A stretch of 64,000 nucleotides of DNA from Saccharum officinarum (lineage: Eukaryota; Streptophyta; Magnoliopsida; Poales; Poaceae). Shown here piece after piece: positions 23,201-33,308 of the stretch. Location of the stretch: positions 97,208,701-97,272,700 of the forward strand of contig CM036159.1 in the NCBI GenBank assembly GCA_020631735.1, written 5' to 3'. The position numbers and the translations under genes are program-made. The notes under the pieces are model-generated. The model ran no database searches. It was not told the origin of the DNA and saw only the letters and a list, made by a program, of their open reading frames with translations. Within the stretch, counting starts at the first letter, position 1; each line of letters begins with the position of its first letter.

Positions 23201-25306
23201 CCTATTTAAATATCCTAGAAAACAAACATCACATAACAAATTCATATTTTTCTAAAATACTACACACCCTGTAGATTCCAACAAAATTTATCTCATAATG
23301 TTTGGGCAAGTAAAACCCTAGATTTACATTTTCTAAACATTATCTAAAACTGTGATAGAATAAAAGAAATGAAATAAATCAGATTTGTTACTGGGCCGGC
23401 CCGGGAAAAGACGCGGCCCAAGACGCGCGCGCGGCCCGCGACGCACGCGCGGCCTGCTCGGCCATCCCGCCCACGCGCGGTACCTGACAGGTGGGTCTCC
23501 GCGGTCAGCGACGGAGGTCAGGGAAGCGGCGAACCACGAGCTCCGGCGAGCTCAAGCTCGTCGGAGGGGAGCTCGCTTGGGAAAACAAACACACCCACGC
23601 GTTCCCCGTCATACGGTGCTTCGATTCGTGCAAGCAGGAAGGCTTGGGTTGGAGTGGGAGGGGCTCGCCACCGGGAACGGTGGCCGGTGAGGGTCGGTGA
23701 CGGTGCGCCGCCGCCGGTGAGGCCACACGGTCACAACTAAACTCGGTACGAGCTTTACTGCAGCTAGGCGGAGCGATTGAGGTAGGACAGGAAGACGGAG
23801 AGAGGCCCGAACTACCCTGGCCACGGTGAACCTGCATGACGGAGCTCCGGTGACCTCTCGGGAACGGGCGGAGACGGCAATGTGGCTCACCTCGGGCTCA
23901 ATCAAAGCCACTGGTTGGTCGTAGAGGTGTAGGGCGGTAAGGCGGAGGGACGAGCGTGATCTGGTGAGCGGTGGTGTGGTGGAGAGTGCGCGCGAGCTCG
24001 CCGGAGTGGGGGCGACAATGGCGGCTCTGTTTCTCCGCTTTGAAGCCGAACGAGGGAGGGAGAGGGAATGGAGGCAGCCTCGACGCGTCGTGGCGGTCTT
24101 GAAGGCGCCGTGGACTGACCGGTGGGGCCAGGACCGGCGTACGGTCGCCACCGCATGCCCACGCGTCGGCGAGGCCCTGTGGCCGGTCGGCCACTCCCCC
24201 TTCTCTGACGAACTAAAACGAGTCGAATGGTGTCGTTGGTGATCGACTGACAGGCCAAGTTTAACGATGATTATCTCCCAAACCGGTTTGAGTTAGTCGA
24301 AGATGATTACACCAATTTTGTAGAGCTACATGAGGGCTACAAGTTTGTCAATTGGAGTTTGGACTGGTTCGGCCTGGATTTGAAACCACAGAGCTCCAAA
24401 GTGGTGTACTCGGAAACTGAAACGTGTTATCAGTCAGTGAACCCGACTAAAACCCTATTTTCAAGACACCACATCTCCTAAACCATTTAGAACTAGGTGA
24501 TGGTGATATTGACAATGTTGTAGAGCTATGTGTGGACAACAACTTTGTCAATTGGCTCAAGGACTGGTTCGGCCTAGTTTGTGAGTTACAAGTTGCCAAA
24601 GTGAGGTACAGTGAAACGGTTTTCAGCTTCACACTTAGCCAAAATTTGCTAAGTCCCAAAACAGCCCCTAATACTGACTTGTGGGCCATTTTTGAGCATG
24701 TTCTGATCATTTTCATGAGATGGCCATATTAGAACTTTTGTTCCTCATGAAATTCTCTACAACTTTTCTTAAGGGTGCTCCTCCATGCAAGATCTCTAAA
24801 TTGGACTTTTTAATTGGTCAAACCAGATCACTCTAGGGGTCCAACTTAGTCAACAACATTTGGAAGGGCAATTTGGTAATGTTGGTCAACATGAACATTG
24901 CTCCACTACTTACCCTAAATGTAATTAAGGTGTTATAAGACCTAATTAGCCACTCTACCCATTGGTTGCACAAAATTCCTAGTGTCACAAACCTTGGAAC
25001 AAGTAATTCAATACTTTCACCCAAATGTTGCAAGCTCATGTTGCACATGTTGCATGAGTGTGTTGCATAACACTTGCTAATTATGTTACACTAAAGTGGT
25101 TGACATGTCTCACAAAGGAAATTTCACATAAGGTACTTATGTTTTGCACACTACTCACTTCTTACTTCACATGAAATATAAACATATGTGGCAATGTTTC
25201 CAAAGCATGTTTTACATATTATAAGCTTATGCATGAAATGAATGATGCTTGCTTATGCTTATGCAAATGCAATGCTATTAAGGAGCTAAACACCTGAGGT
25301 GTTACA
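20287..25306 (-). mobile_element. 3' LTR of element A, ~5.0 kb, Tekay-like Ty3/gypsy
   Basis: Read on the minus strand the LTR starts TGTAACACCTCAGG (at 25306) right after a polypurine tract and ends ...GTTCTGTTACA (at 20287). It is homologous, in opposite orientation, to the LTR at 27413-31266. Both carry the same AT-rich 5' part, a GC-rich middle (here ~23390-24240) and the same 3' part. The peptide-like frames at 20563-20805 and 21054-21398 recur at 30755-30988 and 30154-30498 because of this. About 5 kb is very long for an LTR. Its 5' partner is not in the window. Confidence 0.85.
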
Positions 25307-25320
25307 GCCCTCCCCCCTTA
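25307..25320 (-). promoter_or_regulatory. Polypurine tract of element A
   Basis: On the minus strand taaggggggagggc immediately precedes the LTR start TGTAACACC. This fixes the LTR border and element orientation. Confidence 0.85.
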
Positions 25321-25328
25321 TAAAAATC

Positions 25329-27412
25329 TCATCCTGAGATTTGGAAAGCGTACCATTTTTCATAGAATTCCTTATACCCATCCCGTAAATAGTCTTCCCG
25401 TTCCCATGTAGCGTCACTTTCACTACCCTGGTTACTCCACATTACTTTATACCACTTAACCACTTTGCTTCTAGTCACTCGTTCCTGAGTATCGATCACT
25501 CGGACTGGCTTTTCTTCGTAAGTTAGATCGGATTCCAGCCTGATATCTCCTAAAGGGACTCTTTCCTCAGGAACTCGAAGACACTTTTTGAGCTGTGATA
25601 CATGGAAGACGTTGAATATGGCACTCATTTCTGGAGGTAACTAGATTTTATACGCAACAGCTCCACTCTTGCCTATGATTTAGAAAGGACCCACGCATCT
25701 TGGCGCAAGTTTTCGCTTAACACCAAAACGTTGGACACTCTTCATTGGAGAAACTTTCAGATAAACGAAGTCTCCAACTTCAAACTCGAGCGGTTTTCTA
25801 CGACGGTCAGCATAACTTTTCTGTCTAGCTTGGGCTGCATCCATATGTTTTTGGATGGTACGGACTTGTTCCTCAGCTTCATGAACAAAATCAATACCAT
25901 AATACCTCCTTTCACCAGCTTCTACCCAGTTTAGTGGAGTTCTGCACTTACGACCGTACAAAGCTTCGAATGGAGCCATCTTAATACTCTCTTGATAACT
26001 ATTATTGTACGAAAACTCGGCTAGAGGTAACCATTTTTCCCAAGAACCCTTGGATGAAATGACACATGCCCGCAAAAGATCTTCCAAGATTTGGTTAACC
26101 CGTTCCGTCTGTCCTGATGTCTAGGGGTGATAAGCAGAGCTTCTCACTAACTTGGTTCCTAGAAGGTGATGCAAATGCTCCCAGAAGCGAGCAGTGAACT
26201 GGGGACCACAGTCAGATATGATAGTACGAGGTATCCCATGGAGCCGGACTATCTGATTGAAGTACAACTCAGCATAGTCAGTGGGACGATAGTCCACTCT
26301 AACTGGAATGAAGTGAGCTGATTTGGTCAAACGATCCACAATTACCCAGATGGAGTTATGATTTTTGACAGTAGGAGGAAGACCGACAATGAAATCCATA
26401 CTTATCTCTTCCCATTTCCAACCTGGGATAGAAAGTGGTTGAAGCAACCCAGCTTTCATGTGCACAGCTTTAACTCTACAGCAGGTGTCACACCTGGCCA
26501 CATATGCAGCTATCTCCTTCCGCATTTTGGTCCACCAATAGTACGACTTCAAATCATAATACATCTTATTGCTACTAGGATGGATGGACAACTTAGAGGA
26601 GTGTGCTTCAGACATAATATCATTTCTAAGCTCTCGGTCCTTAGGCACAACTAACCTATCATTGAACCATAGTACACCCTCTTCATCTATCCTGAACTGT
26701 GTAGTTTCTTGCTCTTTCATCTTACGCTTGATGTGGAATATACCAGTGTCAGTCTTTTGGAGTTCAATAATTCTGTTTTTGAGAGTACAACTGACAGTGA
26801 TGTTGTACAAGACTGCTGGATGTAGAAGGCGAGATCGATGAAAATCAGTTTCAACTAAGGAATGGCAATGAGACTTACGGCTTAGAGCATCCACAACCAC
26901 ATTTGCCTTGCCAGGATGATAGTGCACTTGAAGGTTATAATCCTTAATCAACTCGAGCCATCTTCGTTGACGCATATTTAACTCAGGTTGGGTGAAGATG
27001 TATTTGAGGCTTTTGTGGTCTGTGTAGATATTGCAAACATTGCCCAACAGATAGTGTCGCCAGGCTTTCAAAGCATGAACAACCGCGGTGAGTTCTAAGT
27101 CATGTGTTGGATAATTCACCTCATGTTTCCGAAGTTGTCGAGAGGTATATGCAATTACTCGGCCTTCCTGCATCAGAACACCTCCCAAACCTATGCCTGA
27201 GGCATCACAATAAATATCAAATGGTTTCTCGATATCCGGTTGTGCCAAAACCGGAGCTGAGGTTAGGAGGGTTCGCAGTTGGTGAAAAGCCGCATCACAC
27301 TCAGGAGTCCAGACAAACCTGGTGTCTTTCTGCAGCAACCGAGTAATTGGCTTGGCTATTTTGGAGAAATCCGGGATGAAGCGACGATAATAGCCAGCCA
27401 AACCAAGAAAAC
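25329..27412 (-). pseudogene. Element A pol: RT end, RNase H, integrase, chromodomain (three stops)
   Basis: On the minus strand it opens at the end of RT (AGYYRRFIPDFSKI). RNase H follows (FDIYCDASGIGLGG, YTDHKSLKYIF), then the integrase zinc region (H..H..C..C around HPSSNKMYYDL / ARCDTC), catalytic aspartates in MDFIVGLP and SDCGPQF, the ALYGRKCRTPL linker, and a C-terminal chromodomain (YEEKPVRVID, YKVMWSNQG, ATWEREDYL). The frame is continuous apart from stops at 26121-26123, 25680-25682 and about 25640, each at a site where the family has glutamine. The 5' end is cut at 27412 by element B, so most of RT, protease and gag are absent. The domain set identifies a chromovirus of Tekay/Del type. 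Confidence 0.92.
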
Positions 27413-30400
27413 TGTAACACCCCAGGTGTTTAGCTCCTTAATTGCATTGCATTTGCATGAGCATAAGCAAGCATCATTCATTTCATGCATAAGCTTATGA
27501 TATGTTTATATTTCATGTGAAGTAAGAAGTAAGTAGTGGGCAAAACATAAGTACCTTATGTGCAATTTCCTTGTGAGACATGTCAACCACTTTAGTGTAA
27601 CATAACTAGCAAGTGTTATGCAACACTCATGCAACATGTGCAACATGGGCTTGCAACATTTGGGTGAAAGTATTGAAATACTTGTTCCAAAGAATGTGAC
27701 ACTAGGAACTTTGTGCAACCAATATGTAGAGTGGTTAATTAGGTCTTATAACACCTTAATTACATTTAGGGTAAGTAGTGGAGCAATGTTCATGTTGGCC
27801 AAAATTACTAAAATGCCCTCCAAGAGATGGTTGACCACCATTTGGCCCTAGGATGATCTGGTTTGACCAATTAAAAAGTCTATCTTAGAGACCTTGCATG
27901 GAGGAGCACCCTTAAGCAAAGTTGTAGGGAATTTTATGGGGAACAAAAGTCTCAATATGACCCTCTCATGAAATTGACCAGAACATGCTCAAAAATGGTC
28001 CACAAGTCAGCTTGAGTGGTGATCAACACTTAGAAAAATTCTAAGTCTGGAAATTGGACTTTTCAGTTTCAATGTACCCCACTTTGACACCTTATAACTC
28101 ACAAACCAGGCCAAACCAGTCCATGAGCCAATTGACAAAGTTGGAGCCCTCATGTGGCTCTACAACATTGTCAACATCACCCAAGCCTGGTTCCAATGGT
28201 TTATGAGTTAGAGTGCTTCGAAAATCGGGTTTCAGTCGGGGGAAATAACTGAAACTCAGTTCAGCTTTCTTGTGCCTCACTTTGGGGCGTTGTATCTCAC
28301 TAACCAAGCCGAGTTAGCTCATGACCCTATTGGCAATGTTGAAGCCCTCACATAGCTCTACATTTTTGTTAACTACGGCTCTCATCGAATCAGCCTTGAC
28401 CACGAGCGGCGGGGCGATGAAATCACGCTGTCAGTCGTCGTGATTAGGACTGAATCAGGAATTCGGGTTCAGACACCGACGGCCGTGGCCGACCGCGCGC
28501 AGGGCCAGAACGCCGCGTGGCCATCATGCTCCGCTTTCGCCCCCACTCGCGAGCGCGCTGGCGCGTTCATGCTGCCCGAGTGCTGCTGCTGCCCCCCCTA
28601 CTCCCTCCATTTAACTCTTTCGTCTCTGTGGTGCTCACCGAGGCAGAGAAACCGAACACCATTGACGCCGCCCTCTCCCGCGAGCTCGTGAGCGTGCGCC
28701 ATGGCACCGCAAGACGCCAAAGCTCGCCCACACCTCCGCCACCGCCTCCTTTACCTCGGCCGTCCCTCCGACAAGCCGGTCACGCAAAGGTGAGGGCGAA
28801 TTTCGCCGGTTCCGTCATCACCGTCGCGGGCCGACTTCGCCGGAGTTGGAGCTCACCGTGGCCAGCTATCACCGGGCCCCTTTCACCCCTTTTTCTCCAT
28901 TCCCTCAGCTTCCTCGTGAGTCCAAGAAGCTCGTACCGAGCTTCGTTGCGCCTACGATGGTCGGACCTCGTCGGAGCACCGTCGTCTCCCTCGGCCGTCC
29001 GCCATGCGCGCTGGTGGCGGTGTTTCCGTGCTCCACCGGTCAGTTTAGTGGCACCCTGGTGTGTGGGTGGTCGCGGGGAGGACCACGACGGTGACCTCGC
29101 CGCCGGTGGTCTCGCCGTCGACGAGCGGTGGTCGTGCAAAGCCGCGCCCTGCGCTGCTCTCTATGACGTGCAGGGCCCGCGTGTCGGCGTTTCCCCGGCC
29201 TCGGCTCCGGTTGAGCCAGCGAGCTGGGCTGAGCCGCGCGCGGGGCCAAGCAGTCCAGCTGGGCCGGCTCGGCACTGTAGCGTTAGGGTGTAGTGATGTT
29301 TTTTTTTTCTCTTTGTCACAGATTTTTATGGTAGTTTGGAAAAATGTAGATCTAGGGTTTCACTTGCTCAAAAATTATGAGATAAATTTTGTTATGATCT
29401 ACATGATGTGTAGTATTTTAGAAAAATATAAACCTGGTATTGTAATGTTTAGTTTTTGGGATATTTAAATAGGTCTTTGAAATGTGTTTTAAATCACATG
29501 CAAACTTGTTAAATTATATCTTGAGTTTCAGTGTTCCAAAAAATTATGAAATTTGGTGGGTAGACTAATTTATACTTGCTCTAGCTTTGGTAAAAATTTG
29601 GGCAGTAGTGCTTAAGTACTTTTCAAATTATAATGCTATCTTGTTATTCTAGGAAATCCAGGACCAGCCGGAGCAGCTAGAGGAACCAGCCGGCGACGAA
29701 GCTCCTGCCGAAGATCTACCCGAGTGTCCTGACCACCGGCCTTCATCCTTTCTGAAAGGCAAGCCCCGGTGCATGCTGAACCTACTGATTTATAAATTAA
29801 TCTTGAGTACTTTTAATTGTTTACTGCATTAAGTTGTAGGAGTTATATGAAAACACTTGTTGCATTATACCTGTCCTTGTCCAGATATCGTACTTAATCC
29901 TATATTAGGTTTAGGCACGTGTCAATGCTTAGCCCTGCTTAGTACGGTAGAAGTCGGGTGATTTCCGGTCATCCGCGAGATGTAGGAAGGAGTCACGAGT
30001 GGCTTTATGGCTATCGTGGATGGAACCATGCTTTAAAATGAAATTGAGACCGGGCGGGAGTTCGATAGTACAGCCGCAAGACACTTCACGTCTTGGGTGT
30101 GGAGCTATGCCCGTCTGAGTCGTTTAAGGACCGATTCGCTGTACGTCCTTGAGTCATGTTGAACGCAGTCTAACACTTAGTTGGCCGGATAAGTCGTTCC
30201 GACCGCGAAGCCGAGTAATGTGGTTCAGGCCGGGAATCGAATGGTAGGTTGCTTCTTGGAGGAGAGAAAGGATGTGCTTGGGGACATTGGCGTGAGACCA
30301 AGGGGGGGTTAGAGTCCCTATCACCTGGCAGAGTGTCGCCCTTGGGGTCGTGACATTATTCGGACCCACGATTCCTGAATCATATGAAACGGTGGCCTGT

Positions 30401-31266
30401 GCGACCCTGGCAGGGGTCTGCACGGTGAGTGTTAGAAATACCCCTCCAGCTGGATAGGAATTCGATTCGAATCGCCGTCGCTCCCGGTTAGTGAGCACTT
30501 GACTTGAGCAGCGGCAACGTAGATCTCATTAAATGAACCGGTGGTTAAGGGAATGATACAATGTTGCCACAATTCATACCTGCTCTGGATATAATGATGA
30601 TAATTGTTTGATTATAATCAAGTGCATGTTTAGTACAGGTGCTAAGATAGATGACAGGTAAATGCTAAAAATAACTGCTAGTACAGGTTATAAGAGTTCA
30701 ATTACTTATGCCTTTATGCAAAAATGTGATGTCAGCTAGCCTCTTGTGTAAGCCTTGCATAATCCTTGGTGTCATCTTATTTCTGGTTTTCGACGGGTAA
30801 GTCTAGCTGAGTACATTCCAGTACTCAGGGTTTATTCCCTCCTGTTGCAGATGATATGCTCTATCAAGGCTTCTGCAAAACTTGTCTCCACCCTGCGGGT
30901 GAAGAAGACTAGATCACTTGGGCGTGATCATCTTTTATGTACTTTTCTCATGCTTTTGCGGGATGTTGATCATCAAGACTGGCAGTAGTTAAACAACTGG
31001 TGTGCGTTTGCTTCCGCTACTTTTATAAACTTGGTTTGTAATAATTGCGACTCCGTTTGTGTAAACTTATTTCAGAACTACTTGTGAAATGTAACGTATG
31101 ATGTTGTATGTTGAATGATGCGATCCTGGTTGTAAGCGAGTTGGTTTGAAATCCTTCGTGGTTTCGATTGACTACCGGGATTATATGGGCTCAAGTTCGA
31201 AAATTTGAGCGCTTCGGTGCTTGTTTTTTGTACTTGTGCTCTTATAATTTGGTCGGTCCTGTTACA
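27413..31266 (+). mobile_element. 5' LTR of element B, ~3.85 kb, Tekay-like Ty3/gypsy
   Basis: It starts TGTAACACCCCAGG inside element A's pol and ends ...TCCTGTTACA two bases before a primer site. Compared with the element A LTR it lacks about 1.1 kb (equivalent of ~21894-23018; junction near 29657, aggaaa|tccaggac) and a ~40-bp block near the start. The GC-rich middle (28380-29290) is not obviously collinear with that of A. The 5-bp left flank is aaaac; the element's other end is not in the window. TATA-like sites cannot be chosen with confidence. Confidence 0.87.
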
Positions 31267-31268
31267 GC

Positions 31269-31280
31269 TGGTATCGGAGC
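31269..31280 (+). promoter_or_regulatory. Primer-binding site of element B, tRNA-Met(i) type
   Basis: tggtatcggagc, one mismatch from TGGTATCAGAGC, lies two bases after the LTR's terminal CA. Confidence 0.9.
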
Positions 31281-32038
31281 ATAATTCAACATTAAACACA
31301 TCGTACGAGTATTTAAAAACAAAAGTATTTGATTATGAAAAAGGGTTAAAACACTAAAAATTATTTTTAGGTATGCCAGTGATCACATCCCTTAGCCCAA
31401 ATAAGGACTCTTAGGTGGCTTATTATAGAGACTAACTTGGGGGCCTTGTTTGTTTTTGTTTCGTCGTCCATACGGCGTGATATTGTATGGATGCCATCCA
31501 CTTGGGTGGTAATGTATGGATCAATTGCCTCGACGCTCTGGTAAGTGTGAGTTGTGAGAGCATGATCGTTCAACCAACGATCTAGGGGAGCGTAGTTTTG
31601 GTGACTTGCATACTTACATGTTTAAACCAGGTAATTACGTAAGCACTTAATTGTGGGAACCTTTATATCGGGTAGCTTTGATACTGAAGTATATACATCA
31701 GGGGATGTGTATATGGAAAGTATTTAAATTACTGCTTTCTTGTGTGCTTATATTGGGAAACTGTTGGGCTGAAATGAGATTTTTCTGCAGGTACACTAAC
31801 AGCGTAACGAGTAGACCGATAGTTTCGCTTATATGAGAGAACGTATGTATGCCACCGCCTAGCGTTAGAACTTTAGGTTTCTACTAAGGTGAGAGGGCGT
31901 ACGGAACGTGCATGCATCATGTTTAATTATATCATACATATCATTTACTCCCTCCTTAAAAACTTCTGTACTCCCGACTAAATTAAATTTCGTATCCCCT
32001 AAATGATCCTCACTTTAAGTCCTATTTTGTTGCTTCAG
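31281..32038 (+). other. Element B leader before the extra ORF
   Basis: No ORF is supported. The last part, cctattttgttgcttcag, is a pyrimidine-rich stretch ending in CAG directly before the ATG at 32039 and looks like a 3' splice site. tactccctcc at ~31949 resembles a Stowaway end, but no partner is seen. Confidence 0.45.
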
Positions 32039-32644
32039 ATGGCACGTACCAAGAGGACTGCTCGCAAGTCCACTGGAGGCAGGGCACCGCGTCACCAGCT
32101 CGCTCCACGTGAGCCCTGCCCCGAGCCTACTGAGGTGGAAAGGCTGAGGGCGGAGTTGGCTGAAGTGACTGCTGCCCGGAATGCAGCGCGTCAGCAACTG
32201 GAGCAAGTGATCCATGATCGTGACCAGGAAACCCTTGCAGTCCAGAGATTGACAGTAGCAAACCGCAACTGTCAACGCATGCTGGTCCGTGTCATGAACC
32301 AGAGGGATGAAGCCTGGCACGAGGAGAACGTTCTGAGAGCTCGTCAGTTTGAGCTCGAGCAACAGTTGGAGAATGCTGAAGAGTACAATAACAACCTTCA
32401 TGAAGAAGTGCACCGCCTGAACAACCAGCTAAACCCTCTGCTGCCTAGGAATATCAACGCAGATGAGGACATGGGTTCGGGAATCTTCATGGCTGAGAAT
32501 GATGACGAAGTGGAGGTCAACGGACCTCAAGATGCCGCACTAGAAGAAGAACCCGAAGAGGAAGAAGAAGATGAGGAGTTAGAGCCTGTTAGCGACGAGG
32601 ATGGCGGGGAGATCCTTGACACCGACTCTGAGGGCGATGCTTAG
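32039..32644 (+). CDS. Extra retrotransposon ORF with histone H3-tail-like N-terminus, coiled coil and acidic tail
   Basis: This intact 201-residue frame lies between the LTR and gag of element B on the same strand. Residues 2-22 (ARTKRTARKSTGGRAPRH then QLA) match plant histone H3 residues 1-21 at 18 of 21 positions. R2, T3, K4, R8, K9, S10 and T11 are kept; Q5 becomes R, K14 becomes R and K18 becomes H. No histone fold follows. Residues ~31-134 have heptad-like leucines with many Glu/Arg/Gln (VERLRAELAEV, ARQFELEQQLENAEE) and should form a coiled coil. Residues ~141-201 are strongly acidic (EEEPEEEEEDEELE) and end TDSEGDA. A longer frame from 32003 would put extra residues in front of the tail; I prefer ATG 32039 because it gives the exact H3 register and follows a splice-acceptor-like CAG. 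Function unknown; a chromatin role is inference. Confidence 0.85.
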   Translation: MARTKRTARKSTGGRAPRHQLAPREPCPEPTEVERLRAELAEVTAARNAARQQLEQVIHDRDQETLAVQRLTVANRNCQRMLVRVMNQRDEAWHEENVLRARQFELEQQLENAEEYNNNLHEEVHRLNNQLNPLLPRNINADEDMGSGIFMAENDDEVEVNGPQDAALEEEPEEEEEDEELEPVSDEDGGEILDTDSEGDA

Positions 32645-33308
32645 TGTAGTCATCGCGTAGCTACAATGTTAGGATTGTCTTTTGTGCCCTCCCTGTGTTG
32701 GAGTGAGGCTTTGTAATAACTTGACTTTTGGGATGTAAGGTCGAACCCTATGTTTCCTGGATGTTTAGTTGGAGCCTGTTAATTTCGATCGCAATTGGAT
32801 GTCTTGTTGTGTGGCGTTCGATGATGGTGTCACGATTAGCACCCTTCGGTGCCGCGACGAAACCGAGGGCCTCCTATGGCGCGCGACATAAGGTTGTGCT
32901 GCTTGGCACGCGCTGGTATCGAGGTGGCTAGTCATGATCCACCATGGAGCTCTACCGTTGAGAAGTCTCTTTGTGATCAGTTTGAAGTAGCTTTTCTCAG
33001 TCAACTAAACACGTTGAAATTGAATCCAAGTCTCGGGCAAAAGATCAAAAATCACGTAGATTTTAACGTAAACGGTTCAGTAACTGCTGTGCTCCTTGTG
33101 TGTGAGCCTTTATCAAAAGTACATCTTGTTGGACTCTCTCGCATGATTGCGCCAATTGATCCGCTTGAATGGATTATGCGGTTGTGATGAATTATTGTGT
33201 CATGAGCATTTTGAGAAGTCTATTTCATGAAGTCAGTTTGACATATTTACAATAATCCATCTACAAATTTCCCACATCGTCAGTGCTCATTGACTATGCA
33301 TTTTGCAG
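32645..33308 (+). other. Spacer between the H3-tail ORF and gag, ending in an acceptor-like site
   Basis: No domain is recognised in the short frames here (e.g. 32849-33187). The last bases, gcattttgcag, are again a splice-acceptor-like CAG placed exactly before the gag ATG at 33309, mirroring the arrangement at 32039. Confidence 0.5.

Noticed and set aside
23385..24258. Several overlapping GC-rich frames on both strands
   Set aside because: High GC alone removes stops; no frame shows domain features and the region is within LTR A.
28517..29293. 258-residue open frame in GC-rich sequence
   Set aside because: Lies inside the LTR of element B, with Arg/Ser/Pro-rich low complexity and equally long frames on the other strand.
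32003..32038. Upstream ATG that would lengthen the H3-tail ORF by 12 residues
   Set aside because: It would bury the exact H3-like start behind a hydrophobic leader and ignores the acceptor-like CAG next to ATG 32039.
32039..32644. Genuine histone H3 gene or pseudogene
   Set aside because: Only the first ~22 residues match; the histone fold is absent and replaced by a coiled coil and acidic tail in an intact frame.
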